NCBI GenBank assembly: GCA_903929895.1 | Contig: CAIYWM010000040.1 | Location: 1-7,912 of the forward strand | Direction of reading: 5' to 3' | From: an uncultured Alphaproteobacteria bacterium | GTDB taxonomy: Bacteria; Pseudomonadota; Alphaproteobacteria; Reyranellales; Reyranellaceae | DNA length: 7,912 nucleotides | In this document: piece after piece, positions 1-6,316 of the stretch | How positions within the stretch are numbered: position 1 is the first letter of the stretch | Layout of the letters: each line of letters opens with the position of its first letter | The notes under the pieces: generated by a model | The model's input: the letters and a program-made list of their open reading frames with translations, nothing else | Database searches by the model: none | Told to the model about the DNA's origin: nothing | Position numbers and translations under genes: made by a program

Positions 1-1509
1 GCCGCCGGGGCCGCCGTCGAACAGGTTGCGAAGCGGATCGATGCAGATGATGTCGTGCGGCGTCTCGGGGAAGGCGCACCGGATGGCTGCAGCGACCAGC
101 GACACGCCCTGCTCGTCGAGCAGCAACCGAAGCTTGGGCGTGGCGACCAGCGTATCGCGGGCGCGGACGAGGACTTCCGGGTCAATGCGAAGATTGCGCA
201 GGCGCTCGCGCAGATAGTGGTACTGGATCTCCGCCTGCAGGTAGAACACGCGCAGTGGCCGCAGCGGCGTGAACCGCAGGAACGGAATGCCTGCGGCGGC
301 ATGAGCCAGCAGGTTGATCAGGAAGTCGCTCTTGCCGACCTTCGGCGCGCCTCCCAGCACGAGCATGCCGCCGGGGGTCAGCAGCCGTGGCGCGATGAGA
401 TCGTCCGGCATGGGGCTGGGGTCATCGAGCAGCGCGCCCAGCGAGTACGTCGGCAGGGTCGTCGGAACCGGCCGTTCGAGGCGCTCCAGGGCGGGCCCGT
501 GGCGGTCCTCGTGGAGGCGCCATAGGCGGTCGGCTTCGGCCTTCAGGCGCTCCAGCGGCCACGCTGGCCGCAGCATGGCCGCGTTGTACTGGCAGATGGC
601 TTCCCAGCCTTCATCGCCGGTCATGCGACCGTCGTGGACCAAGCGGATGAAGTGGCCGATCGCGGCACTGGCGCCTTGGAACCTGGTCCACGCATCCTCG
701 CCACCCTCATGGGCCGGCGTCGTAAGCACCGCCTCGATCGACGGCTTGGCGTTCGCCGGGCTGGGCTCGGATCCGACGCCGGCGAGCGGCGGCATGGCGT
801 CGACCCGCTCCGCGAATTCCTGCAGATGTACCTCGATGCCGGGATCGTGGCGGCGGATGGTGACCAACCGACGGAGCCCGTTCTTGTGGTAGATGGAGCC
901 CGCCATCCGGATCGGCTGGTGTGCCGAGCGGAAGTGGGTATCGCCGCCGGCCTTGACCGCGATGTCGCCGCGCAGGCGGCACAGCAGTGCGAGGTCCTCG
1001 CCCTCCGCCGGCTCGCTCAGCCGCCACCAGACATGGAGCTTGTCGAGCCCGTCCGGGGTGCGCCCCCCGCTCTCGACGATCAGCGTCGGCTCGCCCAGGT
1101 GCTGGATCAGGTGGTCGAGCTTGGCCGCGATGTCGCCAGCGTCGAGATCGACCAGCACGGTCTGCATCTGCCGCACGTCCGCCGATCGGGCCTTACCGCT
1201 CTCGGTCACGGTCCCGGGCACGACGTACACCGCCGCCCCCTCCCGGGCCGCCCAGCCCGCGAAGGCGATGGCCTTCTCCAGCATCGCGCCGTCGGCCTCG
1301 ACCCAGACATTGTGCGGGCGACCGTCGATGCCCTGCCCCTTGTCGACGAACCCGCGCAGCGGCACCCAACCGTCGCAATAGCCGAATACCAGATCGAGAA
1401 AGATCGCGATCTGCTCGGAGTCTGGTTCGGCGCCGAAGGGGTCCGCTTGCACTGGCGCGTCGTTGAAGTCGCCCCAGGGATTGAAGTGGATGACGTTGTC
1501 GTCGCTCAT
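1..1509 (-). CDS. Primase-helicase fusion, partial (AEP-type primase plus RecA-fold AAA_25 ATPase)
   Basis: The ATG at 1509-1507 overlaps the nuclease stop by four bases (ATGA), with TGGAG nine bases upstream. The frame is open for 503 codons to the left edge with no stop, so the 3' end is missing. Domain 1 (about 35-215) has the pattern of RepB-like archaeo-eukaryotic primases: VLVDLD (118-123, hDhD motif), PTLIVESGG (141-149), KLHVWWRL (157-164), AGGD (187-190), and QPIRMAGSIYHKNG (198-211). A helical spacer (about 265-345) follows, then domain 2, a RecA-fold ATPase: Walker A GGAPKVGKS (386-394), VFYLQAE (421-427), Walker B IICID (487-491). 'LGGAPKVGKSDFL' and 'DPLRNLFDGG' are typical of AAA_25/RepA-like hexameric helicases. 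Probable role: priming and unwinding at the element's origin or forks. The distal part of the ATPase domain lies outside the window. Confidence 0.88.
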   Translation of the reverse strand, partial: MSDDNVIHFNPWGDFNDAPVQADPFGAEPDSEQIAIFLDLVFGYCDGWVPLRGFVDKGQGIDGRPHNVWVEADGAMLEKAIAFAGWAAREGAAVYVVPGTVTESGKARSADVRQMQTVLVDLDAGDIAAKLDHLIQHLGEPTLIVESGGRTPDGLDKLHVWWRLSEPAEGEDLALLCRLRGDIAVKAGGDTHFRSAHQPIRMAGSIYHKNGLRRLVTIRRHDPGIEVHLQEFAERVDAMPPLAGVGSEPSPANAKPSIEAVLTTPAHEGGEDAWTRFQGASAAIGHFIRLVHDGRMTGDEGWEAICQYNAAMLRPAWPLERLKAEADRLWRLHEDRHGPALERLERPVPTTLPTYSLGALLDDPSPMPDDLIAPRLLTPGGMLVLGGAPKVGKSDFLINLLAHAAAGIPFLRFTPLRPLRVFYLQAEIQYHYLRERLRNLRIDPEVLVRARDTLVATPKLRLLLDEQGVSLVAAAIRCAFPETPHDIICIDPLRNLFDGGPGG

Positions 1510-2273
1510 GCCGGCAAGCTCCAGCAGCGCTGCGACCAGGGACAGAAGCGGCACTCGTGGAAGTCCGGGCTGGTCGCGATCCGAGGGAGCAGTTCGCCGG
1601 CGTCGGTGGCCTGCAGGACACGTACCGCCCGGTCGCTCATGCGCTGCGCCAATGCGGCGTCGAACGGCACCAGTTCGTGATGCAGCTCAGCGGTGTCCTT
1701 GTTGATGGCTGTGAACAGCACCGGATTGCCCGCGACGCCCGGGAGTGATGCATCCATGTAGGCTTGGTAGATCGCCATCTGGGCGGCATAGATCGGCTTG
1801 GACGCCACCACGCCCTTGCTTGACGTTGCCCGCCAGGACTTGGCGTTCATGGTCTTGCATTCCCACAGCGCCGGGAAGCCGAGCCCCGGGATCGACGGAC
1901 CGTCGAGTATCACGCCGTCGACATGCCCGCGGACGCGCCCGCCGGCGACCGAGAAGCCGAACTGCTGGCCGGCCTGGTCGCCGCCCTTGCGCGTTTGCAG
2001 GTCGAAGCCCGCGCTGCGCAGCCAGTCGACCGCGACGTCTTCGAGCACATGGCCGATGGCGAAGATCCGCAGGATGCGGCCGTCGAACCCGGCGCCGTCA
2101 TCCTTTGGCGCCCCGGTGAACTCGAACTGCAAGGCGCGCTCGCAAGGATGGCCGAGGCGCGAGCCGCCGAGATAGGGTCGCGAAGCCCGGTCGGCATCCT
2201 GCGCGACCAGGGCCGTGTCGATCGCGCCGTTGAGGTGGTCCGCCGTCTGGGCGCGGCTGTTGAAGTCCATCAT
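1506..2273 (-). CDS. Cas4/RecB-like PD-(D/E)XK nuclease with probable Fe-S cluster
   Basis: Nuclease of 255 residues with the motif order of the Cas4/RecB/AddB nuclease family: C44 in LGHPCERALQF, then GHVLE (74-78), GHVDGVI (116-122, catalytic D119), WECKT (137-141, catalytic E138 and K140), and a QMAIYQAYM helix (165-173; Q165 and Y169 of the family's QxxxY motif). A C-terminal cluster follows: C241, C244 and C250. One N-terminal and three C-terminal cysteines are the classic ligand set of a 4Fe-4S cluster in Cas4 and AddB. The likely activity is ssDNA or dsDNA exonuclease, producing ends for recombination. No cas1, cas2 or CRISPR repeats are present, so a phage recombination role is favoured. 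AGAGGT (2288-2283) is nine bases from the first of two adjacent ATGs, favouring 2273. The stop overlaps the primase-helicase start as ATGA. Confidence 0.9.
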   Translation of the reverse strand: MMDFNSRAQTADHLNGAIDTALVAQDADRASRPYLGGSRLGHPCERALQFEFTGAPKDDGAGFDGRILRIFAIGHVLEDVAVDWLRSAGFDLQTRKGGDQAGQQFGFSVAGGRVRGHVDGVILDGPSIPGLGFPALWECKTMNAKSWRATSSKGVVASKPIYAAQMAIYQAYMDASLPGVAGNPVLFTAINKDTAELHHELVPFDAALAQRMSDRAVRVLQATDAGELLPRIATSPDFHECRFCPWSQRCWSLPA

Positions 2274-2635
2274 CAGAAGGGCACCTCTGGGCTGTTACGA
2301 GCAGTGGCGTGCATGGCGTCCTGGAAGCCGCCGACGGCGACCTCGATCAGCGTCAGCACCTGCGGCTCGGTGAGGTCGATCAGGCGGGTGTCCCAGCCGA
2401 TCTCCTCCATGATCTCGGCCACCGGCCTCATGGCAGCGCGGATGGCTGCCTGTTCCTGCTCGGTCAGATCAACCATGTCGAAAGACCTCCGGGCCAGGCC
2501 GGTCCACAACGCCTGGCAAGACATGCTGCAGAAGGCCACGCTGGGCCGGGATGGCTTCTGGCGGGTCGGATCGAACCAGCCGAAGCCTCGGGAGGAGCGC
2601 GCGCAGACGGCGCAGGGCGCGACGGGATTGCGCAT
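2273..2635 (-). CDS. DUF6511 domain protein, small zinc-finger protein (120 aa)
   Basis: The N-terminus carries two cysteine pairs, C8-x2-C11 and C36-x3-C40, separated by GFGWFDP and a basic stretch, which fits one treble-clef or zinc-ribbon site. FCSMSCQALW (35-44) is the second knuckle. It is followed by MVDLTEQEQAAIRAAMRPVA (54-73), EIGWDTRLIDLTEPQVLTLI (78-97), and the tail VAVGGFQDAMHATA...EVPF (99-120). Zinc knuckles, a 'M-DLT' helix, 'EIG', and an ending in 'GF-D-M...PF' match my memory of the DUF6511 family from alphaproteobacteria and their phages. The function of that family is not known to me. It lies between the helicase and the Cas4-like nuclease. It ends in TGATGATG, joined to the nuclease gene. 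A DNA-binding or adaptor role is inference. Confidence 0.85.
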   Translation of the reverse strand: MRNPVAPCAVCARSSRGFGWFDPTRQKPSRPSVAFCSMSCQALWTGLARRSFDMVDLTEQEQAAIRAAMRPVAEIMEEIGWDTRLIDLTEPQVLTLIEVAVGGFQDAMHATARNSPEVPF

Positions 2636-2641
2636 GGCCGG

Positions 2642-4321
2642 TCACGCCGCCTGTTCCAGGCTGGACGCCGTTGCGTTGAGCACCAGCGAGCGGATGGCGC
2701 CGCGGTTGAAGCGGAAGGTCAGCAGCGCGGAGGCCTTGTACCGCGTCAGGCTGTAGTCGAGCCGGCACTCGGGCGGCAGGTAGGCAAGCTGCCGGTTCGT
2801 GGCTGACTCTTTTAGCCACGCCCTGGACTTGTGCGCCGACTCGTCCGTCTCGTTCTCGTTCAGCCAGTCGTCGGCCGCCGCCAGGCAAACCGTGCGATCG
2901 CCCATCGTAAGAAGCCTGGGAGGAAGCTGCCTGGCGCCACCGACTGCATGCCAGCGCCCCTCCAGAAAGAACGCACCACCCCAGGCATTGAAGCCATTGG
3001 CCATCAGTGCCGCGTCGTCGCCGAAGAGATCGCACCACTGGAAGCTCGACCGGCTCAAGAGGTCGATCTCGGTCATGATGAAGGTGTCGATCGGCTCAGG
3101 TCCGCCGCCGCCGCCCGATTCGAATGTGTGCCCACAGAGCGGACAGACCATTACCGCAAGCGGCACCTCGGCTTCGCACGACGGACAGGTCTTGGTCGGC
3201 GCTTCGTCCTGTCCCTGGTACCCGTCGAGGTCGATGTCCTGCTCCAGGCAGCCGTGCAGCAGCGACGAGGTCCCGAAGTCGAGCACGATGCAGTCGGACT
3301 TGGCCACGCCGGGATGTTCCTGCGGGTTCACCGTGCGCAGCCCACGGCCGACCATCTGGATCATGGTGCACTTGAAAGAGCTGGGGCGAAGCAGCACGAC
3401 GCAGCTGGTCGGCGGATGGTCCCAGCCTTCCGTCAGCACCGCGACGTTGACCATCACCCGCGCCTCGCCCGAGGCGTAGGCCGCCAGCACGCCCCGGCGT
3501 TCCGCGTCGGTCATCTCGCCGGTGACCAGGACGGCAGCGATGCCTGAAGCGTTGAACGCCGCCGCGACGGCTTCGGCATGGGCCACCGTGGAACAGAAGA
3601 CGACGGTCTGCCGATCCGAGGCCTTCTCGCGCCAATGGGTGACAACAGCCTCGATGACCGGTCGCTGGTTCATGATGCGGCCGACCTCGGCCATGTCGAA
3701 GTCGTCGCCGACCTTCTTTACCCGGGACAGCTCCTCGCGCACGCCGACGTCGATCACGAAGGTTCGCGGTGTGACCAGGTTGCCGGCCTGGATCAACTCG
3801 CCCAGCCGGATCTGGTCGGCGACGTTGGAGAACACGGCCCGCAGGCCGCGCTTGTCGCCCCGGTTGGGCGTGGCGGTGACACCGTAGATCCGGCACGCCG
3901 GGTTCAGCTGCAGGGCCCGGTCGATGACCCGCCTATAACTGTCGGCGATGGCGTGATGGGCCTCGTCGATCACCAGCAGGTCGAGGGCCGGCATGGCCTG
4001 CAGGTTCGCCGGCCGGGTGAGCGTCGGCACCATGGCGAAGGTGACCTGCCCGGCCCACGACTTGGTCGAGGCGTCGACGACGGACGTGCCGATGCCTGGA
4101 TTGACGCGACCGAACTTGTCCCGGTTCTGGGCCGTCAGCTCGTCGCGATGAGCGAGGACGGCGGCCTTCGCCGCGGTACCATCGACGAGCTGACCTGCAA
4201 CGGCAGAAAGCGCGACGGTCTTTCCAGCACCTGTCGGCGCGATTCCCAGAGTATTGCCGTGCTCGCCGAGCGCACGAAGACTGCGCTCGACGAAGGTCTT
4301 CTGGCGGGGACGAAGCAGCAT
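2642..4321 (-). CDS. SF2 DEAD/DEAH-box helicase with zinc ribbon (phage type)
   Basis: ATP-dependent nucleic-acid helicase or translocase of 559 residues with a complete SF2 motif set: Q-like start (LRPRQKTFVERSL, 3-15), motif I APTGAGKT (28-35), Ia VLAHRDEL (55-62), II VIDEAHH (117-123), III TATPNR (149-154), IV VVFCST (240-245), V NVAVLTEGWDHP (292-303) and VI QMVGRGLR (322-329). After the helicase core come a CxxC pair (C379, C382) and a second (C393, C396), a likely zinc ribbon. Then comes a Gly-run linker (403-407) and a 150-residue C-terminal domain of unknown fold. Closest in layout to RecQ-unlike, UvsW/RadD-like phage helicases, which remodel forks or branched DNA. It starts 12 bases after the candidate SSB stop, with only a weak GAGG upstream, so it may depend on coupling. 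The next gene starts six bases after its stop. Confidence 0.93.
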   Translation of the reverse strand: MLLRPRQKTFVERSLRALGEHGNTLGIAPTGAGKTVALSAVAGQLVDGTAAKAAVLAHRDELTAQNRDKFGRVNPGIGTSVVDASTKSWAGQVTFAMVPTLTRPANLQAMPALDLLVIDEAHHAIADSYRRVIDRALQLNPACRIYGVTATPNRGDKRGLRAVFSNVADQIRLGELIQAGNLVTPRTFVIDVGVREELSRVKKVGDDFDMAEVGRIMNQRPVIEAVVTHWREKASDRQTVVFCSTVAHAEAVAAAFNASGIAAVLVTGEMTDAERRGVLAAYASGEARVMVNVAVLTEGWDHPPTSCVVLLRPSSFKCTMIQMVGRGLRTVNPQEHPGVAKSDCIVLDFGTSSLLHGCLEQDIDLDGYQGQDEAPTKTCPSCEAEVPLAVMVCPLCGHTFESGGGGGPEPIDTFIMTEIDLLSRSSFQWCDLFGDDAALMANGFNAWGGAFFLEGRWHAVGGARQLPPRLLTMGDRTVCLAAADDWLNENETDESAHKSRAWLKESATNRQLAYLPPECRLDYSLTRYKASALLTFRFNRGAIRSLVLNATASSLEQAA

Positions 4322-4333
4322 GGCGCCCGTGCC

Positions 4334-4936
4334 TCAGCGAGCCCAGGTCGGGCGCACCGCGCCGGACGGGTTCGCCGGCGGTGCCGACACGGCGGGAGGC
4401 ACGGACGGCGCGGCGTAGGCCGACGCGGCGGCGGGCTGGGCACCGACGACCGCGGCATATCCCTTATGATCCGGCGTCACCGCCGAGCGGATCTCGTTCT
4501 TGGCCTCGCCATTGGCGTCGGTGCCGACATCGATGCGGGCCACGAACTCGATCCCGTCGAGGTCGGCGAAGCCTGCGATGCGGCGCGCCGCCTTTGCCTG
4601 GGGCGAGCTGTCCTTGTCGGAGATCCCGCGCGCGGAGTTCAGCATGCCTCGCACGAAGCTGCGGCCCATGTTCGCCCAATCCGGCCCCTTGGGGCTGTAC
4701 AGGCCGATCAGGGTGAAGATCTTGCGCCGGGCGTACGGGCCTTCGAGGACGGTGAACTCGCCGTTGATGTAGACCGCGCCGCTCGCCCCTCGGGTCGCGT
4801 AGCCGCCGGTCCAGCCTTGGCTGGGATCGTCGAAGCCGCCGGGCCGGATGCCCACGCGCACCTTGGCCAGCGTGCCTTTCGGGATCAGCGCAGCGTTCTG
4901 CTGGGCGTCGTTGTAGTCGTTCCAGGACGGTGCCAT
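4334..4936 (-). CDS. Candidate phage single-stranded DNA-binding protein (200 aa)
   Basis: The start at 4936 is set by AAGGAG at 4950-4945 (8-base spacing), placed inside the end of the ATPase gene. The core (about residues 17-165) has a beta-rich pattern: IPKGTLAKVRVGIRPGGFDD (18-37), GAVYINGEFTVLEGPYARRK (53-72), IFTLIGLYSPKG (73-84), a helix (MGRSFVRGMLNSARGI, 90-105), and DGIEFVARIDVGTDANGEAK (127-146) followed by NEIRSAVTP. The order G-A/V-strand, 'GPYARRKIF', helix, 'EFVARI...KNEI' resembles phage DUF669-type and other OB-fold DNA-binding proteins. The match is by eye only. The tail (168-197) is Ala/Pro-rich and ends in PTWAR, without the acidic tip of bacterial SSB. Position between a Sak4-like ATPase and a helicase supports ssDNA binding, but this remains inference. 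Confidence 0.7.
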   Translation of the reverse strand: MAPSWNDYNDAQQNAALIPKGTLAKVRVGIRPGGFDDPSQGWTGGYATRGASGAVYINGEFTVLEGPYARRKIFTLIGLYSPKGPDWANMGRSFVRGMLNSARGISDKDSSPQAKAARRIAGFADLDGIEFVARIDVGTDANGEAKNEIRSAVTPDHKGYAAVVGAQPAAASAYAAPSVPPAVSAPPANPSGAVRPTWAR

Positions 4937-4940
4937 GGGA

Positions 4941-5825
4941 TCAGCTCCTTGTGTTGACGGTGGTGGACGGCGGGGCCTCGGCGGCCGTAGCGGCCGGCAA
5001 GGCATAGGAAAGGCGCTCGGAGGGTGGGCGCAGGGGCCCGCGGATCTTCTCGAACAGGCGGCCGAGGTGCGGCTCCTCCAGCATGTCGAGCCGACCGCTG
5101 CGGTCCTTGGCCGGAAAACCCCAGGGGTTGAGCGTCTGGCAGACGAAGGCGCGGAACGGACTACCGTCCTGACCCTTGATCTGGGCGAGTGTCAGGACCT
5201 CATCGACGATGCCGGGCAGTTCGAGCCCGGTCTTGCTGCCCTCGATCTGCGGGCTGAACACGCGGCGGTTAAAGTCGTCGAGCTTCTCGTCGAGGATGCC
5301 GACGAAGATCACGTTGCGCGCCCGCGTGTGCTGCAGGTGCGTCAGCCAGGCCAGCATCTCGCGGCCGTGCAGCCCGTAGGCGCCGCGGATGTCGGCCTTG
5401 CCGGTCCGGTCCGCGAAGGCCTCGGGTTGTCCGCGGCACCACTGGAAGCAGAGCCGGCCGGCGACGGTGATGCTGTCGATGAAGATCGTGTCGAACGCAT
5501 CGAGCGACAGCGAGGGTGCATACTCGGCGACGATCGCCGCGTGATGGGCTGCCGAGTAGGGCTGGTCGTCACGCAGAGCCGGGTTGGGCCCGCCAATGAA
5601 GACGGCGAAGTCGCGGCACTCCTGCCAGGTACGCAGGCGGATCGTGGAGCCGGGCCAGTCCTGTACCGCGAGGTCGCCAGCTTCGAGATCCGCAAACAGC
5701 GTGGTCTCAGTCGGCAGGCTGAACAGCAGGGAGGTCTTTCCTTCACCGCTCTTGCCGAGAATGCACGCCTTCACGCCGCGGGCTTCGGCCAACCGCTCAT
5801 CGGCGCTGACGATACGGAGGCTCAT
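4941..5825 (-). CDS. Sak4-like RecA-fold ATPase (phage recombination protein, AAA_24 type)
   Basis: P-loop ATPase of 294 residues. Walker A is GKSGEGKTS at 24-32 and Walker B is TIFIDS at 113-118, with D117 as the metal-coordinating acid. LPTETTLFADLEAGDLAV (37-54) after the P-loop fits the short beta-strand/acidic motif of RecA-core-only proteins, and IFVGILDEK (173-181) looks like the next core strand. The Pro/Ala-rich end (275-294) is probably disordered. Family knowledge: phage Sak4/AAA_24 proteins are single-strand annealing or RecA-like recombinases that work with a phage SSB. The call rests on motifs, size and neighbours. It could instead be another RecA-fold phage ATPase. The start at 5825 is strong: AAGGAGG at 5839-5833 with 7-base spacing, and a 4-base ATGA overlap with the upstream gene. 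The candidate SSB follows after four bases. Confidence 0.82.
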   Translation of the reverse strand: MSLRIVSADERLAEARGVKACILGKSGEGKTSLLFSLPTETTLFADLEAGDLAVQDWPGSTIRLRTWQECRDFAVFIGGPNPALRDDQPYSAAHHAAIVAEYAPSLSLDAFDTIFIDSITVAGRLCFQWCRGQPEAFADRTGKADIRGAYGLHGREMLAWLTHLQHTRARNVIFVGILDEKLDDFNRRVFSPQIEGSKTGLELPGIVDEVLTLAQIKGQDGSPFRAFVCQTLNPWGFPAKDRSGRLDMLEEPHLGRLFEKIRGPLRPPSERLSYALPAATAAEAPPSTTVNTRS

Positions 5826-6316
5826 CGTGCGTCCTCCTTGAGGGTGAGAACGAAGCTCGGCTTGCCGGTCTTGACGGTGCGGGCCGGCGCGAAGGCGGTG
5901 CGGATGTTCTCGGGCCAAGCGGTGTACTTGCGCTCGGGGACCTTGATGGCGATATCGACGTACTGGTTGGGATCGTCGCCGGCGGCGCGGATGCTTTCGA
6001 CCACACCGGTGATCAGCGCCTGGTCCCAGTCGACGCGCTTGGGCAGGTCGGCCACGACGGTGACGCCGTCCTGCTCGAAGCGGACCGTGCCGGTGTCCTT
6101 GCCGGCCTCGCGACGCAGCGCCTGAACGTGGTCGGCAAAGCGCAAGGCGATGGCGCCATCGATCCAGTCCTTGGCTTTCTTGGTGGCGTCGAGGGCAGCC
6201 GATGCATCTTCCTGCAGCAGCGCCAGGTGTTCGGCTGGCAGCTGCGCGATCTCACCGATCGGCATGTGCCGGATTCCGTCCAGGGGTGGACGATTTGTAT
6301 TTCCGTTAGACATCAT
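5822..6316 (-). CDS. Conserved phage-type hypothetical protein upstream of Sak4-like ATPase (164 aa)
   Basis: There are two consecutive ATGs (6316 and 6313). The first shares one base with the preceding stop. GGGAGA at 6326-6321 is four bases from the first and seven from the second, so initiation may be at 6313 (163 aa). Residues 19-70 form a helical region (EIAQLPAEHLALLQEDASAA; then DATKKAKDWIDGAIALRFAD, 43-62). The rest looks beta/alpha: TGTVRFEQDGVTVVADLPKR (75-94), VDWDQALITGVVESIRAAG (95-113), YVDIAIKVPERKYTAWP (119-135), and a C-terminal strand (TGKPSFVLTLKED, 150-162). From memory, similar proteins with a VTVVADLPKRVDWDQ-like core are found beside RecA-fold ATPases in phages, without a known function. 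The stop overlaps the next start as ATGA, with AAGGAGG for that gene inside this one, so co-expression with the ATPase is likely. A partner or accessory role is inference. Confidence 0.8.
   Translation of the reverse strand: MMSNGNTNRPPLDGIRHMPIGEIAQLPAEHLALLQEDASAALDATKKAKDWIDGAIALRFADHVQALRREAGKDTGTVRFEQDGVTVVADLPKRVDWDQALITGVVESIRAAGDDPNQYVDIAIKVPERKYTAWPENIRTAFAPARTVKTGKPSFVLTLKEDAR

Noticed and set aside
634..1680. Plus-strand open frame (348 codons) opposite the primase-helicase
   Set aside because: The minus frame is open for 503 codons with primase and ATPase motifs. The plus frame is its shadow.
1506..2273. Cas4-like gene as part of a CRISPR-Cas locus
   Set aside because: There are no repeat-spacer array, cas1 or cas2 in the window. 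The neighbours are replication and recombination genes.
3578..4957. Long plus-strand open frame (459 codons) opposite the helicase and candidate SSB genes
   Set aside because: It lies antisense to two well-supported genes. It has no recognisable domain and its composition is typical of a GC-rich shadow frame.
4935..6125. Plus-strand open frame (396 codons) opposite the Sak4-like ATPase
   Set aside because: The minus strand carries clear Walker motifs and a strong SD here. The plus-strand translation shows no motif.
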